Shown: positions 1-12,209, counted from the first letter of the stretch. The stretch is DNA of 64,000 bases from Kalaharituber pfeilii (GCA_015179045.1 WHUZ01000001.1:434001-498000); one strand, 5' to 3'. Numbers and translations: made by a program. The notes: generated by a model not told the origin, from the sequence alone.

Positions 1-252
1 GCTCCACCACCTCACTACATACCCCCTCTCGTCACACCACTCCACCAATTCCTTTAGCTCCTTCCACCCCAGACTTCCCTTCGCCTTAACATCCATTGGC
101 TCCTGTTCAGCCACCTCTTGAGCGACCTTAGTCGGCTCACCGCCAAACGTTCCTTCCACCGCCCCTCTATAAACCTCCTCTCCATCTACAATAATCACCA
201 GCTTGTTTAACCTCCACTGCTGTATCGTGCTGACACCTACACGAATGGCCAT
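1..252 (-). CDS. partial ORF running off the left edge, unknown protein
   Basis: An ATG at 252 opens 84 codons on the minus strand with no stop before the window edge. The predicted product is mixed hydrophobic and charged. It starts MAIRVGVSTIQQWR and includes the stretch LGWKELKELVEWCDERGYVV. The composition looks like real protein, but I recognise no family and the C-terminus lies outside the window. A non-LTR element protein is possible because the neighbourhood is TE-rich. No intron is required within the visible part. Confidence 0.4.
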   Translation of the reverse strand, partial: MAIRVGVSTIQQWRLNKLVIIVDGEEVYRGAVEGTFGGEPTKVAQEVAEQEPMDVKAKGSLGWKELKELVEWCDERGYVVRWWS

Positions 253-1542
253 GACGGCTGCCCAGAGGGTGGAGGAAATGAAAGTCTGTGGGTGGATAGC
301 AGGTACCTTCGCAGAGTAATTGTGGAGTGAGGCCTCACCAAACCAGACTCCAATGGCTGCTCTGGGGGCTGCAGTAGTGACCGCGTGGGTTGACGAGCTT
401 GATGGCCGACCATCGGTACTGGTACTGGCACTGGCCTGGGGCAACCAAACGCAGCCACTGCAATGGATAATTAGGTCCCCGTGATTTGACATGCGGAGTT
501 GCATAGGGTTGTTGTAGCTAATGATGGTGCTAAGGTCCGGGACGAAGATTCGGTGACTCAAATTTGACATGATACTATTATAACTAAATCGGCGAGCTAT
601 ACCAGCACCGATCCAGGAAGTAGTGGTTAGCATTTTGTTTACTTCAACCAGACTAGAGTTACTTGTTTCTGCGAGATGTCAACTTGCCAGGGAGGGCTGC
701 CGGCAGGTGGCTTATGTAACTGCCCAGGTAGATCTAAAGGCACAAATTCAAACAACCCGCTAAGGGTGATAACTAGGGCTCCTCCAACTCACTTTCTATC
801 GCGCCACTTTCCTCCAGCTGCTGCTGCAGCCCTGGATCGAATTAAATTCGCTCAAAGTCCCCCGATGCTGGCTCCGGCCGTTTGTGTGCCCCCGAGACCC
901 ACGATCAACCCAGAGGTATGGCAAATCTGCACCAACACGTTCTCAAAGTGGCGTGTCAGCAACGGAAACCGTTGCAGCAGATGCTGCACTGCGTGTCCTG
1001 GCAGTGTGGGGTTGCAGTCGCCGCAGGAATATTGAAGGGTGTGCTATGCCAGTGGAGCAGAGAAAAGATGGAGGGAAGCGGGGAACTAGAGGAAGAAGAG
1101 TCGGTGGGGGGGGGGAAGCTTTATAGGCTTCTTCCCGATCTAGGGCCTAGATAGCTCAATGGTTCTGCTCATGGCCACGCCCTGTGCGTCGGCCTAGCCA
1201 GGCTCGGGGACTTCTCAGTATCGAATCGGACTCACCACGCCGCCTCGCTCGGCCGGAGGTTCAGTCAGAAGCGGTTGACAACTCTTGAGGCATCGGAAGT
1301 GCTGAGAACGATATATACATATATATGTGTGGACCCTCCTGGGGAAACATCAGCCGACGCATTGTGTAGTATGGCGAAGTTTAGGCACGTTTCTTCGTAA
1401 CGACGGAACTAGAGCTAGAGTGAATCAATAGGAAGAAGAGGAAAAAAAAAAAAAGTTTCACGTTACACGGTGTGGCATAATAAGATGAATTGCCAGCGAC
1501 AAGCTTAGTCATTTCCTAGGTTAGTCATCGGCTAGTGATATA
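253..1542. other. gene-free stretch
   Basis: I see no convincing gene here. Short ORFs overlap one another and lack start context. A tRNA-like fragment with an A-box-like TAGCTCAATGGTT sits near 1150, followed by a weak B-box-like segment near 1230. I cannot fold it into a complete tRNA, so it may be an old SINE head. Confidence 0.5.
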
Positions 1543-1552
1543 TAGGTATGGG

Positions 1553-1613
1553 GTTTTTTTTTTTTTTTAAAAAATTCACGTAACCCCGCCTGCAGCTGTT
1601 CGCCATCGCAGGG
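1553..1613 (-). mobile_element. family A hairpin mini-retroposon
   Basis: The poly(T) run is followed by the complement of the family A hairpin (foot CCCTGC, partner GCGGGG). The 10-bp direct repeat TAGGTATGGG flanks it at 1543-1552 and 1614-1623, which marks a target-site duplication. The insert is about 61 bp and starts at the hairpin foot. Confidence 0.8.
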
Positions 1614-1623
1614 TAGGTATGGG

Positions 1624-2208
1624 AGTAGATGGGATGCTTCTTCCTTTCTTTCTCCTAAGCCTTTTGTTTATTGCCATACGACTGCCTATGTTATTGATTG
1701 CGTTCTTCTGCTCTTTCAGTTACTATTTAGCTATTGATAGCCACCAAGTCCTAGATCCGGTCCTCGTACATGCCGGCGTAGTATCATCGTATACTCTCAT
1801 ATGTCTACAATGGAGCAAGTGAAACTTCTTAATTACTGATACAAACGGTGAGTTAGGAGTGGCAACGATTGGGACTCTACGAGGTCTAAGCTTAAACCGA
1901 TCTCAAGGCTCTTGATGATGAACAGGCGGTTACATCTCGGCATCGTACCCCGCATCAAAAAAAACAGCTCCTCCGCTCGACTCAGATCCAAATGTCACAC
2001 TAGAGTACTAAGGATAGTGACCTCTGTCACACTGTCGGGCCATACGATGCTGCCCGCTTTCACCTCAGCCGGAACCTGTTCCTAACTTGCTCATGGGCCA
2101 TCCCAAATTGAACAGATATTAATGTGACCTGCCCCAGGCTGCTGTAAGATCCTGATACATCATTGAAATTGATTCACTAACCGTTCGAGCTATTCACAAG
2201 TCTTGCTG
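1624..2208. other. gene-free stretch
   Basis: Nothing coding or structural is recognisable between two mini-retroposons. Confidence 0.5.
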
Positions 2209-2219
2209 AATTGTTCACA

Positions 2220-2266
2220 GTCGCCAGCCCATAGGACGGCACGCGAGTAATGATAAAAAAAAACAA
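2220..2266 (+). mobile_element. family B hairpin mini-retroposon
   Basis: A 47-bp insert carries the family B 3' hairpin ending GCGAGTAATGATA plus poly(A). It is flanked by AATTGTTCACA (2209-2219) and AATTATTCACA (2267-2277), an 11-bp target duplication with one mismatch. Confidence 0.75.
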
Positions 2267-2402
2267 AATTATTCACATCCCAGTTCACTTGAGAAATGAA
2301 GCTATTCCAGCCGGACTCAGGCTGTTGATACGATTAGTACATGAAGGGGATTCTTCCATGCGACAGTGGGGTATGTCTTAGCGACCTTGCATCCACTGTA
2401 TA

Positions 2403-2490
2403 TTTTTTTTTTTATTATTATTTTAATATCATTACTCGCATGCCGCCCTGAGGGTGGTATGAGACTACCCTGAGGGCTATGGCGAGGTTA
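2403..2490 (-). mobile_element. family B retroposon, 5'-extended copy with internal duplication
   Basis: A poly(T) tract leads into the reverse complement of the family B hairpin and then into the upstream LINE-tail sequence (minus-strand ...TTATGTAACTTAACC). The hairpin contains a duplicated CCCTGAGGG segment separated by about 13 bp. I did not find a target duplication. Confidence 0.65.
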
Positions 2491-2693
2491 AGTTACATAA
2501 GGAATAAAGGGAAAAATAAACAGATTAACCACATGATGCCCGCGGCTCTCGCTGGTGTTGCGGGTAGTGTCCTCCTAACTCAGCTTGTACGAGGACCTTC
2601 CTATTTCCTGCCTCTGTCCCACTCGTACGCGCTCGACCTCAACCGCCTTCCTCCGAGCCTCACTTTCCCGATCTCCGTTGGTGTCTCCAGGTA

Positions 2694-2757
2694 TTTTTTT
2701 TTTTTTTTTTTTTTAATATCATTACTCGCGTGCCGCCTGTGAGGCTATGGCGAGGTT
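2694..2757 (-). mobile_element. family B hairpin mini-retroposon
   Basis: Poly(T) plus a reverse-complement B hairpin. A perfect 12-bp target duplication TGTCTCCAGGTA flanks it at 2682-2693 and 2758-2769. The inner stem reads GCCT/AGGC instead of GCCC/GGGC, a compensatory change. Confidence 0.85.
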
Positions 2758-2769
2758 TGTCTCCAGGTA

Positions 2770-3886
2770 GACCACCACAGAGTCCACTGTATATATGTCC
2801 ACACAGCGCAGCACTTACACGCTGCTACCCGTTCATGCAAGCAGGACCGGCGTACGCCAGCAAAGGAGACTTGAAGAATGAGAGACCAATGTTCCTGGCA
2901 GCGGAATATGTAGCAGTGGTAGTTTCATATTTCAGCGAATTGGGGACCATTTCAAGTAGGCGGATGGAATATCGAACGGCATTGGACGAGGCGAGCTTGG
3001 ACATTGCCGGGGACGATGCCGCAGGATAACCTGATATTGCTGGGTTGGGTGGTCAGCATAAAAAGGCGGGTGGCAGTCTACAGGAAATCAAGCCAATCGA
3101 AGCACTAATAATCAAGAGACCTATTGGAGAGACTGTCTAGCCACAATTCTATAGCAATTATGGTGAGCGTTGACGGGAAGTAGTGCATCCTACCCTCCAG
3201 TGAGTGCACTTTGTATGGGAAGTCCATATAAATGCATGCCAAAACATCAATGAAAAACTCAATGGTGCCATTAACCGACCACAATGTCCTTTCAGTACAA
3301 ATAGAGGTATGAAGTGAAGAGTAACCCTCTATATATTTTCCCTGAAAAGGGCATACAAAATTCTGTTCTGGTGGTTGAGATGGATGTTGTCGCACACAAC
3401 TGTAAAACGTGCGTCGGGACGTGGTGCACGTCGGGTTGAGGTGAAAGACAGTAACTCTATCCCAGAAGATGCACAATTCTAGTGCTGCAGAGCATTGATC
3501 TATCATGTCTGGAAATAACCTCTGTAGGTCATCTTCCCCTGAAGAGCGGGACAAACACTCATCACGCACTGAAACAGAACAACAGTTATACAATGATAGC
3601 CGGGAACGTGTAAGTCTTAAACAAGCAAATTCTCCGTACATGACAAATTACCAACCACATGTCCCAGCACTTGCATTCAAGTGCGTACATACATGACCAT
3701 AACCCGCGAAAATTCCTAGCAAATCCGCATCCTTAAAGCCCAAATTTTGCCATCTTACGTCCCTGTTCATCCGATGTAATGAACCCCATGCTGCTTCCAA
3801 AATTCACCTAGACTAGAGCAACGGAAATCACAAATGTATCAATTGGAGGTTTAATTTCAGAGGACACTAACATATCATAAAATGCT
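2770..3886. other. gene-free stretch downstream of the lipoxygenase
   Basis: A 178-codon minus-strand ORF (3105-3641) is present, but its cysteine- and serine-rich composition, lack of homology and lack of start context argue against a gene. I see no repeats. Confidence 0.4.
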
Positions 3887-6279
3887 CTAAATAAGAACTG
3901 ACACGGCAGTCTTGTTGGGATCCAGAACGTCGTAGATAAGCCCACCACTCACTTTGCTGTTGGCTGCGAAAATATCGGTTAAGTTTGAAACCGGCGGTGT
4001 CACTTTCCGACCCGTATCTGGGTCAAGACCAGTGAGTTTGTGGTAGAAGTCGGTTGCAGCTTTCGCTACACCGTCATGATTCAATATTCCTGGCTTTGCC
4101 GCATGCCTCCATGACTTCGCGCAATTGACCAGGGTCTGACCTTTACCAACCTCGGAATTGAGCAGATGAGGTACATGTGCTGCAAGTAGCCACTGTCGAT
4201 GTGCCTTCTTATTGACCGGAAGAGCCTCCATTAATTTTTTCTGGTCATAGCCCATCAAATCCTTGCCATCGGGTGACGTAGGAGGGACAGCGAAGAGAGC
4301 TGGCGGCTTATTTATAACAAAGACCTGGAAGTATTCCTGGAGATAGTTGACCGCTGTATGCTGTGGTGACGCAATGTGTATACACATGGTAACTGCATCA
4401 ACGAGCTCATCGAATGTTTTAATGATAGGGAACGAGCCCATGTTGGCTCCTATCTTTGGGGGATTTTGTGCAAGCAAGTCTATCTTTCTTACTTCTGCTG
4501 GATTGGAAGCTCGCATTTCTTTGCACCAGTTCTGGATCTCCTTGTCATTCAGAACATTGTCGTCGTTGGTAAGCTCAGGCTTTACAGCGGTAAGGAAATC
4601 TTTCACGAACGTGCGGATTGCATTCCACATGTGAATCATGTTGCGGCCATATGCGTAGTTTTTATATTTCGGATCAATATGGGCATTATCCTTAAGCAGC
4701 TCCTCTGGAGGAAATCCACGTGCAGTCAAATCAGCCGGAACGTATTTCTGCGTCCAATTGAAGTTTTGATATGCATATTGCACAAAATTGTTCGCCTGTT
4801 CCGGTGCGAGGCCGGTCAATGGGATGACGACCTCAGGGAGTAAGATTTTGCGAGCGGCGTGGTTCAATGAAAGTGTTTTGAGCCAGTGAGGCTGCAATAA
4901 GCGATAGACAGGATGATCGGGTTCGAACGCTCTGTGGGCGGCCACTATGGTGGCCTCCTCGACAAAATGTGTTTCTGTGAGATGTATTCCTGCTTCGTGT
5001 CGTAGCCAGTCGGAACTCTGAACACAGGTCTTCGCATATCTCCAGGGCCAATCTTCCTTTTCTTCTTGTTCGCTTGCTATTCCAGGTTTCAGATGCTTGT
5101 TGAAGATGACGACAGAATTGTCCATGCTGCCCCGCCAATCAATCACAATTCCCAAGGGATGAAGCCGACCGTCGTCATTAAGTTCAAAAAGGCACACGGA
5201 AGCAACAGTCCATCGTTGACCATCTGGGTCGTTCTTGTCTCCTTGAGTTAGGTCTTGGTCGTATGATACTTTGACTGCATCTCGGAAATAGCTGTAGTCT
5301 TGCACGTATAGCGAACCATGATTAACGTTGTCGAGGTATCTAACGACGTCGTCGCGGTTTAGCTTTTGTGCTTTATGCTGGAACATCCCGATCCAATTTT
5401 GGGCTAGCGTGATTGTCACAGGATTGGGGCCAGTCAAGTGCTGCTGGGCGAAAACCTCGTCCGTGTACCAGGGTGGATCATTTCTCTTGCCGTAGCCCTT
5501 GTTACCAACGTTCTCATGGTCGTAATAAATGCTCAAATAGTCATGGAGGAGGTTCATGTTCGCTTTTTCAATGTCATCCAATGATTTACCATCATCGGGC
5601 GATCCATCTATGCGATCCTCAGCCCATTCAATGCCATCGTCAATAATCGAGCCCCACTTTCCTAACCAAGTGCTATTTTTTTCTTTCCAAGTGCTATTTT
5701 TTTCAAGGGGTGTAAACTCGGTAGGTAGAAGGACCTTTATGAGTCCCATAATATCCAACAGGGGACCGAGATCAAAAATGCTGAAAACGGAGTAGTGCTC
5801 TTTCTCAGCCCCTTGGGGGTCCACCTTTTCTTCGTCCAACAGGGAGGGGGGGTCATCGTGAAGATGTGGAGGTAGATTGTCTTTCCTTGCGTCGGACCAT
5901 CGGTAAAGGCTCTGTCGTTCCTTGACGCTCCTCCACAAAGGAATATGGGGCTCAGAGCCCCTAAGATCATGATACGTGGTGAGCCTATCAAATACAAGTT
6001 AATCATGATTAAATGCATAACCACAAATGGGGCGGCGAACCTCTGTAGAATGCGGCTGTAAACCTCTGTCAGAGCCCTGGCGGTGCCAGAGATTGTCCCC
6101 TCTTTGATTACGGGCAACTGCGATTGCCCACTACCATCTGCACCCCCGGACACTGGAGGCCCGACCCGTCTGAGAGTGATGCGCTGTTTCACTAAAGTGT
6201 CATTGAAAACCCCGACGTCCCACTCCTCTGTAGCTGGCAAGTCATGATTCGAAGTGGAAGCTTTATCTGGTGGAGACAT
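3887..6279 (-). CDS. lipoxygenase, two exons
   Basis: This gene encodes a non-heme metal lipoxygenase that would add dioxygen to polyunsaturated fatty acids such as linoleate. Exon 1 is 6279-6041 and exon 2 is 5984-3887, giving 778 residues. The 56-nt intron (GTTCGC..GATAG, with a TTAAC branch) is the only join I found that keeps frame. Around residues 410-435 the product has a HLTETHFVEEATIVAAHRAF metal-binding helix preceded by VQSSDW. Around residues 615-630 there is HIASPQHTAVNYLQ, which supplies a third His and an Asn ligand. The chain ends in isoleucine, the usual carboxylate ligand. No signal peptide is seen, so the product is probably intracellular, unlike secreted Mn-lipoxygenases, although the metal cannot be told from sequence. 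A short repeated EKNSTW segment lies near residues 175-190. All key ligands are present, so it looks functional. Confidence 0.92.
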
Positions 6280-8188
6280 TGAGGATTGGCAACTGGATAT
6301 GATGGCCTAAAGGGATTCAGACCCCATTAGCTCTTATCCTGACTATCATAAACTAGAAAGAGCGCACTAACCTGGTGTTCAATATTCAGAACTCTGATGG
6401 AGAGTCAAGAAGAAAACAAAGGGCAGGAGTCTGAAGGTATTTATATATCTCTCGATTTTGCAAATTGTGCTATGCCATCGGAGTATTTGCGTCTCTAATC
6501 CCTTTGATGTGGCTGAAGTAATTGCAAATGCGCCTAGATCAATCAATGCGTCGTACAACGTATACCTCAGCTGAAATAATGATGCTTGCGATGCCTTGTT
6601 GGGGTCCAATTTGGCATTTCTCAACTTCTTCAGCTTGCTGAAGCAATTGCATCAGCCTACAATATCCCAGTTAATTACAAGTACGGTTCTCGTCCCTAAG
6701 CTATGTACTAGTATACCGGGTCTTATGTCACAGTTCAGAGACTCTATTGCCAATATGTTTCTCTATCTGATCCTGGACACTCGCTGATAGCAGAGGGAGC
6801 CAAATTTGATCATCGTGCAGCATGCATCAACGTAAATTCGAGCTGAAACGCCCACTACCAGGAGCACACGAACCCCAGAGAGCCTCTCAGGGACATACTA
6901 AACCACTAGGCACAGGAGCTGAACAAGAACCATCGTCTTAACCTGATAGATCTAAACTTTTACGCCAATGCACGTGGAGGCACACGAAAGTGCTCCAGAA
7001 TACATTTCAATTTATGATAGCCATCCTGCACATGCAGAACCTTTTGCAGTGGATTTGCATCTTACAGCAGGCTATGTTATATTTTTGGTGACTAGTATTA
7101 CACTCCTCCTTATCCTCCGGACAGGGGTCACACGCAGCCGAATTGAAGCCCTCTCGTACGTAACGACCATTGCTTGAAGCGAAGCTTCCAGTTAGCATAA
7201 AAGAAATCGAACAATGTTCAAACATTCTTAGTAGTATGAGACATTCTAACATACGATACAAGAAGGACGGGAAATAGTAATGCCATTTTCACATCGCTTT
7301 CTAGCGAAGGCTTCAGCAAAATATAAAAGTTTGCAGTTGAGGAATCGCGCGCGGTTTGATTAATACGAACAAAAGTCCCCAGTGGGGCCTAACTCCGATA
7401 ATACCTAGTCGCGGTGGGGGAAGGCCGATAAATACTCTGCGGAATGAACGTACAGTATCAGCTGGGATAGAATGAACGTGGTAGCCTAGGTGGTATGGTA
7501 GACGAGAATAGCGTCGGGGATGTGCGGGCAAATCGAAATTGGCCAATGGTTGTCTTTTGCATTTCGGCCGCCGTTAACATGGCGTTGTAACGTTGTGTTA
7601 CACACGAAATGCTAACCAAATCGGGCAGATTAGCCACGCTTGCGTAATAGCTTGGTAGTGTAAGTTTGGCGAGGCGAGAGTTGTGCTTGGCGCTTTATCG
7701 CCATATGAATATCATATTCTTAAGACAAAAACAAAAGCCAATTCTTGATAGTCTCATACTGTTCTCGTGCCCAGACTGTCTTATACCGAATTCTTGATGC
7801 TCCCCAACTTTTCTACTTCTCAATTTAAAATTGATATGATTGTTCAGCTTGATTTAGGGAATATATCCACAGCTTCTTCAATTGAAACCGCAGTTAAGAG
7901 TTAAGTTCTTGGACGAGTTAGTTTTCAAAATTTTGTATAGGTAGGCAGATCCCTTGCCCATCATAGCAAAGGTTTTTTTTTCCCTTCTGTTTTTCCCTCG
8001 GCTTTCTTCAAATTGATGGGGCGCACATTGAGAAAGTGTAGCTAGATTTTTCAGTGTGGGGCTTCCAGCACTCTGTGAATGTTTGATGCATACTCTGACT
8101 GCTAATCCCCGCTACGCCCGAGCGTTAAGAAATTTGACTGTACTCGTACAGGTGACCCTGGCTATAATGAATGACCGATTTGCTTCAC
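6280..8188. other. gene-free stretch
   Basis: This contains the lipoxygenase upstream region and then unassigned DNA. Short ORFs do not resemble proteins. No TATA box is convincing near 6279. Confidence 0.4.
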
Positions 8189-8190
8189 TA

Positions 8191-8561
8191 GCGGTATTCA
8201 GATTAGACTGTCCTCATATAAAATGGAATCCGGCGGACAAAGCAGTTTATCCGGTCTGTAGTCTGAGTACCCTCTTGTGAAAATCGGATTTTTTGTCAAA
8301 TCGGAAACTGGTTTTGGGTCCAAAAATCCACCAGAATTTATGCACACCAGGTCCTGAATATTGCATCAAGGCCCGCAAAATGCATCATATATATGCAGTT
8401 GTCGCAAAAATCGCAAAAAAACGTGAAAATAAACCGGTTTACCTGGTTTATAACATGAAAATACCAGATAAAATTGTGTATGGAGATGACCGGATTTTTC
8501 GGACTTGATAAAATTCTGAAATCCGGGAAATCTGGCCAGATTTTTCTAATCTGAATACCGC
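8191..8561. mobile_element. MITE with perfect 18-bp terminal inverted repeats (Tc1/mariner-type TA target)
   Basis: The left end carries AGCGGTATTCAGATTAGA and the right end its exact complement. TA dinucleotides lie at 8189-8190 and 8562-8563. The 371-bp interior holds repeated CCGGATTT motifs and no coding capacity. Related deleted copies lie at 12210 and 28866. Confidence 0.8.
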
Positions 8562-8563
8562 TA

Positions 8564-10956
8564 ATATAACCAGTTTTCACTAGCGAGGGGATTTTCTTTA
8601 CCTGTGTACACAAAGAATCTCGCTCATCCCTTCACTTACTATAGCCAGGGTCACCGTATTGATTAGCGCGACGCTGCTAGCAGTCTGTAAATGATTTGAT
8701 GGATACAGGGAATTTACCCCGAGCCCTAATCACCGCTACGTCCGAGCATTGAATTCAGCTTGTGTTGAAGGGGATCAAGTTTGGTGCACGCATCCCCACT
8801 CAATTTGGTGTAGTCTGGGTACGAGAACATATTCACAGCTGAAGTACCCATGCAACATATGCGCGTTGACGACCTTCAAATCTCTACTGCAAACTCTGTC
8901 CTGCAATACTCTTCAGCCACAACTTACTTGACCGGAACCGATCCGAAGCTAACTACCAGTATGTACGAGGATGTCGTACTAGAAATGACAGGGATATTTG
9001 GCACCTCTCCCAATCACAATCTCACAGAATAGGATTTATTGCGTTGAATAGGATAAATTGAGTGCGCTAAGTCCAAGTTGGTAGTCATAAAGACGAAAAA
9101 GATACATCTAGAGCAGCTACAATTTTGTGGACTTCAACACCTTGCAGAATAACGTCCTCCCGCTCTCATGAACTTATCCACCTTGGTCACTCATTCCTAG
9201 CAATACCACTACCGGCAGGATAGCACAAGAGGAGGCCAGCAGAATTCGCTAGCTATAGTAAACTATAGACCGCCGGAGGTAGGTGAGGTGTACAGAATAC
9301 CCCCCAAAGCATACAAGGAACAAAATAGATACTTGTGCGTGATACCAGACCACTTAATGATACTGCAAAGTTCAGAGCAATTCACCTTGTATTGGTTAGA
9401 TTCAGGCTTTTTGAGATCGTACTCTCCAAACGGCATCAGAACACCAATTGCTGAGCTGTGAACGTGGTGTTGAAACGGAGCTCGGTTGCGCACGGCGAAA
9501 TCTTGCCATACATGAGGACCCTTGCATAACTTATCCAAACCACGAATATTAACCGTTAATCCATGCATAGCTACGCACCCGGTCTCGCGAATCACAGTGA
9601 CCGTAATAATGTAAATTTATAACCCCGCACCATTTGAAATGCAGGCAGCCAAGCGGTAAAGGTGGTAGTTCTCCCTTGACAGGGAACCAATTATAATTAC
9701 CCATGGCCAACTGGAGTGAATTCGAATCTACGCTTTGGTATGGTTGTGGACTCCTTTAGTCGGCACATTTTGATCCTAAAGTTCAACGCAAATCATTGAG
9801 GCAACAAAAATCGTAAAAATTCAGAACCGCATATAGGTATGAAGAGAAATGAATATTCAATCTATAGTGCGTTTCTAATTTTATAAATTTATTTGAAAAA
9901 ATTATTCATAAGTTAAAGAGAGATGATCTTTGGTGGGTAACTCCTAATCGAGTTATGTACTACTAATACAATTTAGGTAAGATTGTAGCTTAGTAAGCAA
10001 GAAATTCAACTTAAAGAAGTTACCGTAGATTTAAGTATATTGATCACCACTTGCTATATACATATTCCTGAAACTTGTTTAGTTTTATAAATATCCATTA
10101 GAGTATGCATCAAGAAGTCGCATACAATGCTCATAGCAGTGAAAATTAGAAATACTTTGCAGAATGTAAAGCAGCAGGTACTGTACTTCGTAAGTCTTCA
10201 AAGATATATTGACAGTTCTCATGAGCATAATATTTTGCTGCACAACAAAATCTTTTCGATGGAGTTCAACTCACAATGAAACTTGTATGGTGCTGCTGCA
10301 TGGTAGCGGGCGAGGGAGTAAAGAGCAAGAGGCGCAGTATGCCGAACGGTGGAGGGCGCGTAAGTGTTAACGCGTCTACTTTCTTGAACAAGAATTACTT
10401 CTCCATTGGTGAAGTTCGAAGATGGGTAAGCTCGGCCTCGACTTGACTGCTGGTTCTGTGTAGAAGAGCTTGTACTATTCCAATGCGAACCACCAAACCG
10501 ATCGAATGCCCCCCACATATGCTCACCAGGCCTTGGCATGCGTATTGGTGGACCGCATTCTGATAGTCAGCCTCTGGTTACCATGAACATGAAGTAGACG
10601 CCGCTGCGCAGCACTGCCTGCTCCACGCCTCAATGCTTTCTGCACTGGGGTCTCGCGCCCGGGCGGATATGACAGTTACACGTGGCGCCTTACGCGATGT
10701 GTGGGCGTCGGTACAGGGAGAACTCAACAGACTCTAGATATCCGAGACACACCGTATACGTGTGTATCACTGTCTTACGTAGAGTAACATCACCTACCAG
10801 GATATTGTGCATCGGTGGCATATTGCGCACATGTCCAGGAATAACAAAAGATGACTTTCCAGAAACCAGAAAGTTATATTATTTAATTAACCGCAAATTA
10901 CCTACACAGAGACAAGTATATGTAGAAACCTATTCAGCGCGTCAGTTAGGCATGAA
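8564..10956. other. gene-free stretch with tRNA-like debris
   Basis: No gene is supported. Around 9645-9735 there is a degenerate tRNA-like sequence with an A-box-like AGCCAAGCGGTAAAGG and a B-box-like TTCGAATC, but the stems do not pair well. 9840-10200 is AT-rich. Minus ORFs at 9263-9595 and 10219-10539 are weak candidates without recognisable domains. Confidence 0.4.
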
Positions 10957-10961
10957 ATAAT

Positions 10962-11278
10962 TATACGAGTGTGAGGGTCTGCGAGGGCTGCTTTGTCACG
11001 GTGAGGACTAGATATAGAGATACCGTTGAGTCTATTGAACGTAGAGTCGCAAGAACAGCAGGTTTATATACATGAGAAAGCATAGCATAACGTGACTTGT
11101 GAACCATGACTGAATAGGAAATTATCAGGGAAGATATCATATCAGGAAAGGTGAGAAAGGCACGGGATGCGTGGCTTGCAAAGAGAACGCCGTGGCGTAA
11201 GCCACATAAAAGCTGGAGTTGTGATAACAGAAATAAATAATAATAGCAACAGGTGGCAACGGATGTAATGTTCCGACA
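10962..11278 (-). mobile_element. solo LTR of a Copia element
   Basis: Read on the minus strand, it starts TGTCGGAACATTACATCCG and ends CTCGTATA, aligning in outline with the 331-bp Copia LTRs at 29759 and 34645 (TGTTGGAATGGTACATCCG ... TTGATA). Shared internal blocks include GTCATGGT, AAGTCACGTTAT and the TATATAA box. The 5-bp repeat ATAAT flanks both sides (10957-10961 and 11279-11283). It is diverged, so older than the intact Copia. Confidence 0.85.
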
Positions 11279-11283
11279 ATAAT

Positions 11284-12207
11284 GTCTTACTTTAGGATTT
11301 ATAGCTACCCTTTCAAATAGGATACTGATACAGGTGTTAGAGAGAAAATATTGAGAGCTTGAAGATGCAATGCCGGGGACAACAGAGTACATGTCGTGCA
11401 GTGTAATGATGTCGAGAGGACGGGTGAGGATACAATATCAGGGGAGGGTAACCGTGCGATCGTATCCCATGTACTTCCGAATTCCCGATGCAGTAGCTCT
11501 GGTCTTCGCCTCAGCCTTGAGGACAGTACCAGCCTCGTCCCAGCGCAGTACCTACTGTGTTTCATTACGTAGCGACGCACATTTTTCTCTGTAAATTGCT
11601 CATTAGACATGGAGGAGGTTTCGCAGGCAACTTGCTTGCGGTGGCGGGTAACATGGTCAGAGGTTTCTAAATTGTATTGCAACTTCGATACTTTCTCGGA
11701 ATTGAATATAAGGAGCTTTTGCTAGGCATTGAGGCAATTCTTTGGATTCCCATCTGGAGACTAAGTGGATAATATGGTATGACACTGCTGGACCCATTTG
11801 CTCCTAAAATGCAAGCCAAGCTGGCTCCGGATCATAGTGATAAAAAAAACGACCTTCTAAGTTCATGGCTATTACAAAATTTGTAGTCAGATACTTCCAG
11901 ATTTTTCATTGTCTAGTTTGGATCAAGATGGACCATTCCCACGATCAAGACATTGCAGTGCTTAAAATTGCTTATCAGTACCATATTGCGATATATTCTG
12001 GGTATTACTTCGAATGGGACCCGTATCCTTACGGAACTACCCCGGTCTCTCGTTTGCTAGGAATTCTTGACGTTCATAGTAGGCACGCATTACCCTCAAG
12101 TGGCTCTCTGCTTCCGACTTGAGGGCCGGAGATGTGCTCAACTTCTCGTGTCCTGTCCTTCTGTATATTTTTTTGGGAGGAAAAGCTGATACAATGAATG
12201 GGATAAA
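11284..12207. other. gene-free stretch
   Basis: Overlapping short ORFs only. I see no repeats or domains. Confidence 0.4.
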
Positions 12208-12209
12208 TA

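Noticed and set aside
1145..1260. Possible tRNA gene beginning near TAGCTCAATGG
   Set aside because: No consistent cloverleaf; the B-box is poor.
3105..3641. 178-codon minus ORF
   Set aside because: No recognisable domain, no start context and no intron or neighbour support.
9640..9740. Possible tRNA gene
   Set aside because: A-box and B-box-like motifs are present, but acceptor and T stems do not pair; more likely an old SINE fragment.
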